A stretch of DNA of 64,000 bases from positions 88,000 through 151,999 of the forward strand of contig JBCBJV010000009.1 of assembly GCA_038522945.1 (NCBI GenBank), read 5' to 3'. Under the pieces are notes generated by a model, which worked only from the letters and a program-made list of their open reading frames with translations, was not told the DNA's origin and made no database searches. Origin of the DNA: MED-G105 sp038522945 (lineage in GTDB: Bacteria > Pseudomonadota > Alphaproteobacteria > Caulobacterales > Parvularculaceae). Position numbers and translations under genes: made by a program. This document shows, one piece after another, positions 34,823 to 41,299 of this stretch (within the stretch, counting starts at the first letter, position 1; every line of letters begins with the position of its first letter).

Positions 34823-35161
34823 TCAGTCTTGGTCGGCTTCGCTTGCTTCTTTGGTCGCGGCAGACTTCTTCGCATGTTCCGACAAGTCCAAGCGAGCAGG
34901 GGCGCCCAACATCGACTTTAGCAAATCGTGTTCGCCGTCTGCCCGGAGTTGTCGGAAAACCGATGACGCCTTGGCGGACCGTTCTGCAGGCGTGCGTCCG
35001 AGCTTGATGAATAGCTCTTGTAGGGATGGATCAACCTTGCTCATCTTCTTCTTCAATGCCCCCGCATTCTTAAGTCCTCGAAGCTGATTCGGATTGGTTA
35101 ACCAGAGGTTAACCGCGGTGGTCTCTAGGTCGCCGGCAACCACGATGCGACTTGCGCGCAA
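34823..35161 (-). CDS. hypothetical protein
   Basis: A 112-residue, charged, soluble protein I do not recognise. It is predicted helical throughout, with no cysteine, signal or membrane segment, a central VDPSLQELFIKLGRTPAERSAK and an acidic Lys/Ala/Glu-rich tail. The first codon is TTG (GAAG four bases before it) and a GTG lies six codons in. It is convergent with rpsI and divergent from the sdpR-like gene, with only about 30 nt to that promoter, so the two may share regulation. Confidence 0.55.
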   Translation of the reverse strand: MRASRIVVAGDLETTAVNLWLTNPNQLRGLKNAGALKKKMSKVDPSLQELFIKLGRTPAERSAKASSVFRQLRADGEHDLLKSMLGAPARLDLSEHAKKSAATKEASEADQD

Positions 35162-35191
35162 CAGCTTCTTTGATGACGAGGCGCCGATTCC

Positions 35192-35227
35192 TTGACATCA
35201 ATTAGATATTTAGCTAAAATTCGAAAT
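35192..35227 (+). promoter_or_regulatory. Strong sigma70-type promoter and operator of the sdpR-like cluster
   Basis: TTGACA (35192-35197), a 17-nt spacer and TAAAAT (35215-35220) form a near-consensus promoter. Only seven bases separate the -10 box from the ATG at 35228, so transcription would start at or next to the start codon, giving a leaderless mRNA. TTTAGCTAAA (35209-35218), a perfect palindrome, overlaps spacer and -10, ideally placed for repression by the ArsR-type product. Confidence 0.75.
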
Positions 35228-35557
35228 ATGAAGCTTGTATTCAAGGCATTGTCTGATCCGATAAGGCGTCAAGTCCTCGCACTATTGCGAACCAGGCCAA
35301 TGACGGCAGGCGAGTTGGCGGACAACTTTGACGTCTCAAAGCCAACAATGTCCGCCCATTTTTCAGTACTTCGGGAGGCGGGCCTGATCGCGGCAGAACG
35401 CCAGGGGAAGCAGCTCATCTACTACCTGCAAATGTCTGTCCTCGAGGAAGCACTCATGGAGTTTGCAAAAGCGGTGGGGCTTGACGTCGTTCCTTCGCAG
35501 ACACCGCTTAGTAATTCGGCCGCCCTGGACAAACCGCAAACGGAAGAAAGTTCTTGA
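35228..35557 (+). CDS. ArsR-family autorepressor, SdpR-like
   Basis: A 109-residue winged-helix protein: LVFKALSDPIRRQVLALLRT, recognition helix LADNFDVSKPTMSAHFSVLREAGL-type segment and wing AAERQGKQLIYYLQMS. This is the SdpR branch of ArsR (SKPTxSxHFxxLxxAGL), which lacks metal-binding cysteines and in Bacillus represses the operon with the SdpI immunity protein. The ATG at 35228 is preferred to the in-frame TTG at 35192, because that TTG is part of the -35 box. A membrane-protein gene follows after 12 nt. Confidence 0.9.
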   Translation: MKLVFKALSDPIRRQVLALLRTRPMTAGELADNFDVSKPTMSAHFSVLREAGLIAAERQGKQLIYYLQMSVLEEALMEFAKAVGLDVVPSQTPLSNSAALDKPQTEESS

Positions 35558-35569
35558 GGAGATAAAAAA

Positions 35570-36172
35570 GTGGAAAAAGCAGGCAGAATTCTTTCCGTTG
35601 ATATGATCAGTATACTGGTCCTCGTTGTGGTGTTTGGCGCGGCCAACATTGTTGTTCGGCCTCACGGCTGGCCATTCTGGTTGGCGGGACTGCTCACGCC
35701 ATTCGTGCTGATCGCGGTTGTTCATCAGCTTGAAGGGAACGCGCCTAAAGATGGAAAAAAGCAACTGCCAAGAGCGCCGATCAATGCGCTTAAGCTAGCG
35801 TCACTCTTGATCCTCGCAGCCTTGGCAAGTTCTGCAATTGAAAATCTTGGCGAGACGCCATTAACCGACAGAATTGCCGGGATTGGGCTTGGGGCAATCT
35901 TTCTTGTTTGTGGCAACGCTATCCCCAAACAAGTCGCCGCAATGGAAGCAACGCTTGCCAAAACAGCCTTTTCCCAACGGGTAAATCGCCAATTTGGCTG
36001 GATCCTCTCCCTTCATGGGGGTGCTCTCATGTTGAATTGGATCTTTGTGTCTCAAGCACTGGCTGCCAATTTCGGTTTCTGGATTACCGTCGCGATGACC
36101 GCAGCGATCCTGATCCGCCTGTTGCTGGTAGGTGTGACCTGCGCCTTCAACCGCAATGCACTTCAAGACTGA
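35570..36172 (+). CDS. polytopic membrane protein, possibly SdpI-related
   Basis: A 200-residue protein with about six hydrophobic segments (roughly 10-28, 34-52, 74-92, 102-118, 142-162, 168-190). A segment GNAIPKQ followed by FSQRVNRQFGWILSL recalls the GN-x-x-PK and W/R-rich helix of SdpI/YhfL-type immunity proteins, but the similarity is faint. Co-transcription with the SdpR-like regulator (12-nt gap, AGGAG-like site upstream) supports a regulator/membrane-partner pair. Function unknown. Confidence 0.65.
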   Translation: MEKAGRILSVDMISILVLVVVFGAANIVVRPHGWPFWLAGLLTPFVLIAVVHQLEGNAPKDGKKQLPRAPINALKLASLLILAALASSAIENLGETPLTDRIAGIGLGAIFLVCGNAIPKQVAAMEATLAKTAFSQRVNRQFGWILSLHGGALMLNWIFVSQALAANFGFWITVAMTAAILIRLLLVGVTCAFNRNALQD

Positions 36173-36192
36173 CCCAGGAAAGGGACGGGGCC

Positions 36193-36270
36193 ATGCCGAT
36201 CATGACGCTCATTGCGTCAATCATCTCTGCCGTTTTGAGTGGTATGCTGATGATAAATGCCATCGGATAG
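36193..36270 (+). CDS. 25-residue hydrophobic peptide, third gene of the sdpR-like cluster
   Basis: An ORF of 25 codons starting at an ATG with a long purine-rich ribosome site (AGGAAAGGGACGGGG) directly before it, 20 nt after the membrane-protein stop. The peptide has Met-Pro-Ile-Met-Thr, then a single uninterrupted hydrophobic run rich in Ile, Leu, Met, Ala and Ser, ending Asn-Ala-Ile-Gly. It has no charged residue, so it should insert in the membrane as one helix. Too small for family assignment; it could be a toxin-like, signalling or regulatory membrane peptide. Confidence 0.6.
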   Translation: MPIMTLIASIISAVLSGMLMINAIG

Positions 36271-36389
36271 TCTTACCGACTGGGTGGTTCCTCGTTTCTA
36301 GCAGAAGGTAGTAACTGCGCCTGGTGCTTTTGTTGGCGGCTTTGCAACCATAATGTTGGCGAACCATCGACAATAAGGAACTTAACGTT

Positions 36390-37157
36390 ATGCCTGTCCT
36401 GTCCGAAATGAAGAGTGATCATGTTTGCCTGATTACGCTGAACCGCCCGGATGCGTTGAACGCATTTGATACCGCGCAGCGCGTAGAGCTCCTAGATGCA
36501 TTATGTGAGGCGACCAACAATGCTGACGTTCGAGCCATTGTTCTGACGGGTGCGGGACGGGGTTTTTGCGCCGGCGCTGATATCACCGATATGAGTGGTC
36601 GAAATGTCGAGGATCAACTCAATGCGGAGTACGGGGCATTTCTGTCGGTGATGCAAGGCGGTGAAACGCCGATCATTGCTTCGATTAACGGCCCCGCGGC
36701 TGGGATCGGCATGACACTCGCCTTGACCTGCGATTTGCGGGTTATTGGACAGGACGCATACCTCATGTCAGCTTTTGCAAATATTGGGCTGGTTCCCGAT
36801 GGCGGCTTGTCTTGGCTCCTGACCCAACAGATCGGCTACGCGCGGGCATATGAATATGCTGTGGAAGCGCGGAAGATTGGCGCCGATCGAGCTCTGGATC
36901 TGGGACTGGTCAACCGGGTGGTGCCAACGGAAAGCGTTGTCGATGATGCTTTGGCCTGGGCTGGCGAGATTGCACAACGCGCGCCTCTTGCCATGGGGCT
37001 GACAAAACGATCCTTCCGCGCGTCGTTTGAGCACGGACTAAAAAATGCCATGGCGTTAGAGGCCATGTTGCAGCGGACCGCCATCAAAACCGACGACTGC
37101 CGAGAGGGCGTTACTGCGTTGCGTGAAAAGCGCGCGCCCGTTTTTGCCGGCAAGTAG
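36390..37157 (+). CDS. enoyl-CoA hydratase/isomerase family protein
   Basis: A 255-residue crotonase-fold enzyme of acyl-CoA metabolism. Oxyanion-hole segments are GRGFCAGADITDM and NGPAAGIGMTLALTCDLRV. At the second catalytic position it reads ANIGLVPDGG, with Asp where hydratases have Glu, a pattern shared with PaaG-type and delta3,delta2-enoyl-CoA isomerases. Isomerase activity is therefore more likely than hydration, but the substrate is unknown. The C-terminus (TDDCREGVTALREKRAPVF) is standard. No other beta-oxidation genes are adjacent. Confidence 0.9.
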   Translation: MPVLSEMKSDHVCLITLNRPDALNAFDTAQRVELLDALCEATNNADVRAIVLTGAGRGFCAGADITDMSGRNVEDQLNAEYGAFLSVMQGGETPIIASINGPAAGIGMTLALTCDLRVIGQDAYLMSAFANIGLVPDGGLSWLLTQQIGYARAYEYAVEARKIGADRALDLGLVNRVVPTESVVDDALAWAGEIAQRAPLAMGLTKRSFRASFEHGLKNAMALEAMLQRTAIKTDDCREGVTALREKRAPVFAGK

Positions 37158-37203
37158 ATTTGTTAGCTGGTTGAGGATCAGCTTCCCGCCGTTTTCGAGA
37201 ACC

Positions 37204-37980
37204 TCAAAACCCGACGGGCACCAGAAGCAGCAAGAAGCCTGCAGAGGCGAGGCCAGGACCGAAAGGGATAGCGACATCCTTGTAGCTGACTTTTTGGCTC
37301 ACCGACTTGATGCCGACGATAGCCAGTGTGGCAAGCGATCCAATCAGGACCACCATGGGCAAATAGGTCCATCCAAGCCAGGCGCCGATAGCAGAGAGTA
37401 GCTTTGCATCGCCGCGTCCGAGCCCGTCGCGTCCTCTGATCTGGCGGTAGGCAAGTTCGACGGCAACGAAGATCACGTAACCCGCCAGGGCGCCGATCAC
37501 GGCATCCGGCGCTGGCGCAAAAATATCGACGGTGTTCACGGCGAGACCACCGACGATGAGGGTGATGGTCAAGGCGTCCGGCAGAAAGCCGGTTTCAAAG
37601 TCTATTCCGGCAAGGGCGATCAGAGTGAGTAGGTATATTGCGGCAAGGCCCGCTTCGACTGTTGGGCCGAACACAACAACCGCACCTGCAACCGCAAGGG
37701 CTCCAAGTAGCTCCACAATAGGATATCGCCAGCTTATGCGGTCCCCACAAGCATGACAGCGGCCCTTGGCCAGAGCGAAGCCGATGAGGGGTATCAGGTG
37801 GGCCACGGGGATCGGCGTTTTGCATGCTGGACAATGGGAGCGAGGCCGCGCCAGTCCGCCGGGTCGCTCCGATGGATCAATCAAGCCCCAGCGGACTGGC
37901 CCCCGGTGAATCACCACGTTCAAAAAGCTTCCCAAGACCAGCCCAACCAAGCTGGCCGTTACATAAATGCCCCAATCCAT
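37204..37980 (-). CDS. gspO: prepilin peptidase (GspO/PilD, aspartic A24 family)
   Basis: Inner-membrane protease that cuts the leader of type IV prepilins and type II pseudopilins and N-methylates them. The N-terminal LGSFLNVVIHR, the two CxxC pairs (CPACKTP, CHACGD) binding zinc, and the two catalytic aspartates in GIDFETGFLPD and GRGDAKLL are present. At 258 residues it has both methylase and peptidase halves. Its nearness to gspC-N, seven kb away, makes it the processing enzyme for GspG-K. Confidence 0.95.
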   Translation of the reverse strand: MDWGIYVTASLVGLVLGSFLNVVIHRGPVRWGLIDPSERPGGLARPRSHCPACKTPIPVAHLIPLIGFALAKGRCHACGDRISWRYPIVELLGALAVAGAVVVFGPTVEAGLAAIYLLTLIALAGIDFETGFLPDALTITLIVGGLAVNTVDIFAPAPDAVIGALAGYVIFVAVELAYRQIRGRDGLGRGDAKLLSAIGAWLGWTYLPMVVLIGSLATLAIVGIKSVSQKVSYKDVAIPFGPGLASAGFLLLLVPVGF

Positions 37981-38002
37981 GGAAATTCCGTTTGCTGACT
38001 TG

Positions 38003-38031
38003 CGGTCATGTCTTTGTCACGCGTTTGGCAA
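38003..38031 (+). promoter_or_regulatory. Upstream Pho-box-like direct repeats
   Basis: CGGTCAT (38003-38009), four bases, TTGTCAC (38014-38020), four bases and the poorer TTGGCAA (38025-38031). The first two units match 12 of 14 positions of the PhoB direct repeat CTGTCAT/CTGTCAY with the correct 11-bp period. They are oriented toward the lipoprotein gene, but also lie 23 nt upstream of the prepilin peptidase start on the opposite strand. Confidence 0.5.
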
Positions 38032-38115
38032 AACTTCAATAAAGCCATGAATTTTGAATAGATGGCTCCGTCAAGACGATCTGGTTGCGCTGTGCCAAGC
38101 GGGCTTCAATGAGTG

Positions 38116-38144
38116 CTGTCACAGAACTGAAATAAATTCGTCAC
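38116..38144 (+). promoter_or_regulatory. Pho-box-like direct repeats before the lipoprotein gene
   Basis: Three 7-base units, CTGTCAC (38116-38122), CTGAAAT (38127-38133) and TCGTCAC (38138-38144), separated by exactly four bases each. This 7-4-7-4-7 layout with an 11-bp period is that of PhoB sites. A TACAAA hexamer starts at 38153, about nine bases after the last unit, where PhoB-activated promoters carry their -10 box. The start codon follows at 38246. Confidence 0.6.
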
Positions 38145-38245
38145 GCAGGCTTTACAAAAGAGGAATACCCGGCGCGGCCATGGATGACGCGTGGGGCGGC
38201 ATCCTATCCGTTTAACGCGTCATTACCTCGCGGGGGTTTTCTCAT

Positions 38246-41188
38246 ATGCGCTTACAACCCAAACTTCGTTCTTTGTTCCTACTCGGCAGCGCCCTCGGCC
38301 TTGTCGCGGCTTGCTCCGATGCAGACGTTGCTTCGCTCGGCGATGCTGGTCCTGTTACTGTCGGTGGCACCGATGATACGACCGACGCAACTGCTGACCT
38401 CGACTTCATTCCCGCGGCTGGTTGCCCTGCAGGCACCGAGACGCGGAACCTGACTGTTGATGGAACAACGATTGATGCCTGTGCCCTCGTTGGCGGAACG
38501 ATCACGTCTGACGTTTCCCTCGCTCAAGGCACCTACGCAATCGACGGTGCTGTATTCGTTGGCAACGACAACGCAAACTCATCAACGCTGACAATTGCTC
38601 CTGGTTCAACGCTTTTTGGTGCTTCGGGTAACGACTACATCGTTATCTCACGCGGTTCACAGATCAATGCATCTGGTACGGCTGCCGCGCCGATCGTTTT
38701 CACGTCTGCGACCGACCTTGCTGACGGCAGCGCTGATGATGCTTCATCAGGCGGAAATACGGACGCTAACGGCGAGTGGGGCGGTCTGGTTATCTCTGGT
38801 AACGCACCGATAAACGACTGTAACGACGACACCCAAGCTGGTGGCACGGTGGAATGCGTCAAGTTCGGCGAAGGTAACTCAGGCCTCTTCGGTGGCGCTG
38901 ACCCAGCTGATACGTTCGGCACGCTGCGTTATGTCCGTGTCCAGTACGCTGGCTTCCGCGTGAACGACGAAGACGAGCTGAACGGCATCGCATTCCAAGG
39001 CACCGGTAACGGCGGTACGGCTGAATTCATTCAGGTCCACAACAACCTGGATGACGGTATCGAATGGTTCGGTGGTACGACGAACGTTCGCTACGCAGTT
39101 GTCACCGGCGCAGGCGACGACAGCTACGACTGGACAGACGGCTGGGTTGGTAACATCCAGTTCGCAGTCGTTCAGCAGAGCGAGCTCCGCGGCGACCGCG
39201 GCATCGAAGCCGACAACCGTAATGGCGACAACGACATTACGCCTCGTTCGGACCCGAACTTCGCTAACTACACCTTTATCGGTGGCGCAGCTGGCGACAC
39301 GGGGATGGTTCTTCGTCGTGGTACGGCTGGTAACTACGTCAACGGTATCATCACGGGCTTCCAGGATGCTGCTATCGACCTCGACGACCAAGCCACAGTC
39401 GATCAGATCGGTACGGGCGAGCTGACGTTCCGCTCACTGCTTCTGGCGAACAATAACGAAGACTTCGAAGGTTCTTCGACGGAAATCGACACTGACGATG
39501 ATGATGTCGGTGACTCCCCAGACGGCTTTGAAGATGACATCGAGGCTCTCTTCGCGGCAGACGCAAACAACACGATCGCTGCGGCAACGACGCTTGATGG
39601 TGTGTTCCCAGGCCCAACCGAAGACGCGGTCACCGCATTCGATGCTTCGACGCTCGACAGCTTCCTTGAAGCAACAAGCTACATCGGTGCATTCCCAAGC
39701 GGTTCTTCTGACACCAGCGCTGACAACTGGGCTGCAGGCTGGACCATCGGTCTGGACGGCGTCACCGGCGCCGGTGGTGCAGTTGCAGAAGCTTGCCCAG
39801 AAGGTACGGTTCTCACGAACACAGCCGTACCAGCTGGACGCGACGAAGAGCGTGTTTGCCTGCTCTCTGCGACGGGCTCAATCACTTCCGACATCACGCT
39901 GACACGCGGTAATCTGTACCAGCTTCAGGGTGCTGTCTTTATCGGTGAAGATAACGCCAACTCTGCGACGATCACGATTAACCCTGGCGTCACTGTCTTC
40001 GGTTCCGGCGGCAGCGACTACCTTGTTATCGCTCGTGGTTCGCAGATCCGGTCACTCGGTACGCCAGAAGCGCCAGTCGTCTTCACAAGCCGTCAGGACG
40101 TTGAAGGCAACGTTGATATCGCTTCTGACAACGGTCAGTGGGGCGGTCTGGTTATCTCTGGTAACGCACCGATCAACGACTGTAACGACGACACCCAGAC
40201 GGGCGGCACCGTTGCTTGCGTCAAGTTCGGCGAAGGTAACTCGGGCCTCTTCGGTGGTGAAGATCCAACTGAAGACTCAGGTGACATCTTCTACACCCGC
40301 GTACAGTACGCTGGCTTCCGGGTGAACGACGAAGACGAGCTCAACGGTATCGCCTTCCAAGGCGTAGGCAATGGCGGCGACTACGAGTTCATCCAGGTCC
40401 ACAACAACCTGGACGACGGCATCGAATGGTTCGGTGGAACGGCAAATGCCCGTAACGTCATCGTTACCGGAGCTGGTGATGACTCGCTTGATTGGACCGA
40501 CGGTTGGACCGGTAACGTTCAGTACGCCATCGTAGTTCAGACCCGTGAAGGTGCTGGCGACCGCGGTATCGAAGCTGACAACCGCAACGGTGACAACGAT
40601 ATTACGCCGCGTTCGAACCCAACGATCTCGAACTACACCTTCATCGGCGGTCTGACGGATGTTGGCTTCGGCGATAACATGGGCGGCGGCTTCGGCGATA
40701 CAGGTCACGTCCTTCGCCGCGGTACCGGTGGTCTTTACGCCAACGGCATCATCACAAACTGGGCAGACGCTGCACTGGACATTGATGACGCTGCTACGGC
40801 TCTAAACGCCACGTCTCGTGATCTGCTGAACTTCCGTTCGGTCTACATCGTTGAAAACAACGAAGCGTTTGAAGACTCCTCAACGGAAATCGATACCGAT
40901 GACGATGATATAGGTGACTCCCCAGACGGCTTCGATGATGAGTTGATCGCAGCCTTCGAGGAAGTTGGTGCTAACAACGTTAATGGTGACGCTCTGGCTC
41001 AAAGCAGCACGCTGACAGTTGGTGCAGACGACGGCACGACGGCCGCTCTTGTACCAGGTGCAAACGAGAATGCTGTAACGGCGACGGACCTTTCCGGTAC
41101 AAACAGCTTCTTCGACTCAGTCGACTACATCGGCGCTGTCGAAGATGATGCGGACAACTGGTACGTCGGCTGGACCATCGGCTTCTAA
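38246..41188 (+). CDS. large secreted/surface lipoprotein with tandem-duplicated beta-rich domain (ElpS-like candidate)
   Basis: A 980-residue precursor: signal and lipobox (GLVAAC, Cys23), an acidic Thr/Asp-rich spacer (about 24-58), then two homologous units (about 60-505 and 517-980) of Gly/Asn/Asp-rich sequence suggesting a right-handed beta-helix. Repeated motifs include WGGLVISGNAPIND, CVKFGEGNSGLFGG, RVQYAGFRVNDEDELNGIAF, VHNNLDDGIEWFGGT and RGIEADNRNGDNDITPRS. Each unit holds an acidic loop (TEIDTDDDD.GDSPDGF, about 412-430 and 880-898). The position before a TonB receptor and gsp genes parallels Caulobacter ElpS, a phosphate-starvation lipoprotein released through the type II system. 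Function unknown; codon choice is strongly biased. Confidence 0.75.
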   Translation: MRLQPKLRSLFLLGSALGLVAACSDADVASLGDAGPVTVGGTDDTTDATADLDFIPAAGCPAGTETRNLTVDGTTIDACALVGGTITSDVSLAQGTYAIDGAVFVGNDNANSSTLTIAPGSTLFGASGNDYIVISRGSQINASGTAAAPIVFTSATDLADGSADDASSGGNTDANGEWGGLVISGNAPINDCNDDTQAGGTVECVKFGEGNSGLFGGADPADTFGTLRYVRVQYAGFRVNDEDELNGIAFQGTGNGGTAEFIQVHNNLDDGIEWFGGTTNVRYAVVTGAGDDSYDWTDGWVGNIQFAVVQQSELRGDRGIEADNRNGDNDITPRSDPNFANYTFIGGAAGDTGMVLRRGTAGNYVNGIITGFQDAAIDLDDQATVDQIGTGELTFRSLLLANNNEDFEGSSTEIDTDDDDVGDSPDGFEDDIEALFAADANNTIAAATTLDGVFPGPTEDAVTAFDASTLDSFLEATSYIGAFPSGSSDTSADNWAAGWTIGLDGVTGAGGAVAEACPEGTVLTNTAVPAGRDEERVCLLSATGSITSDITLTRGNLYQLQGAVFIGEDNANSATITINPGVTVFGSGGSDYLVIARGSQIRSLGTPEAPVVFTSRQDVEGNVDIASDNGQWGGLVISGNAPINDCNDDTQTGGTVACVKFGEGNSGLFGGEDPTEDSGDIFYTRVQYAGFRVNDEDELNGIAFQGVGNGGDYEFIQVHNNLDDGIEWFGGTANARNVIVTGAGDDSLDWTDGWTGNVQYAIVVQTREGAGDRGIEADNRNGDNDITPRSNPTISNYTFIGGLTDVGFGDNMGGGFGDTGHVLRRGTGGLYANGIITNWADAALDIDDAATALNATSRDLLNFRSVYIVENNEAFEDSSTEIDTDDDDIGDSPDGFDDELIAAFEEVGANNVNGDALAQSSTLTVGADDGTTAALVPGANENAVTATDLSGTNSFFDSVDYIGAVEDDADNWYVGWTIGF
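38423..41185 (+). repeat. In-gene tandem duplication, period about 1.36 kb
   Basis: The two halves of the lipoprotein gene align through their length. Near-identical DNA is found starting at 38777 and 40139 (over about 60 bases with few differences), an offset of 1362 bases, or 454 codons, so recombination between the copies would keep the frame. The match between the units is much higher in the middle of each unit than at its ends. Confidence 0.85.
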
Positions 41189-41204
41189 TCGCCAAAACAT
41201 TGAA

Positions 41205-41230
41205 GGGACGGGTCGTTCACGACCCGTCCC
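41205..41230 (+). other. Intergenic RNA hairpin without T-run
   Basis: GGGACGGGTCG (41205-41215) and CGACCCGTCCC (41220-41230) form a perfect 11-bp stem with loop TTCA, 17 nt after the lipoprotein stop. No T-run follows, so it may stabilise or process the upstream message or partly reduce transcription into the TonB receptor gene rather than stop it. Confidence 0.7.
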
Positions 41231-41299
41231 ACCCAAGCTGTGAAGTTGCAAATGAATGTTATCCCGTTTCCCAATAGGGCGATTAAAAAGGTGGGGTCT

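Noticed and set aside
35192..35227. TTG at 35192 as the start of the SdpR-like gene
   Set aside because: It is the first half of the -35 hexamer TTGACA; the ATG at 35228 matches the ArsR family start.
38777..40200. Repeated DNA segments that might suggest a CRISPR or mobile element
   Set aside because: Only two copies, 1362 bases apart and inside one coding frame, so they are an internal gene duplication.
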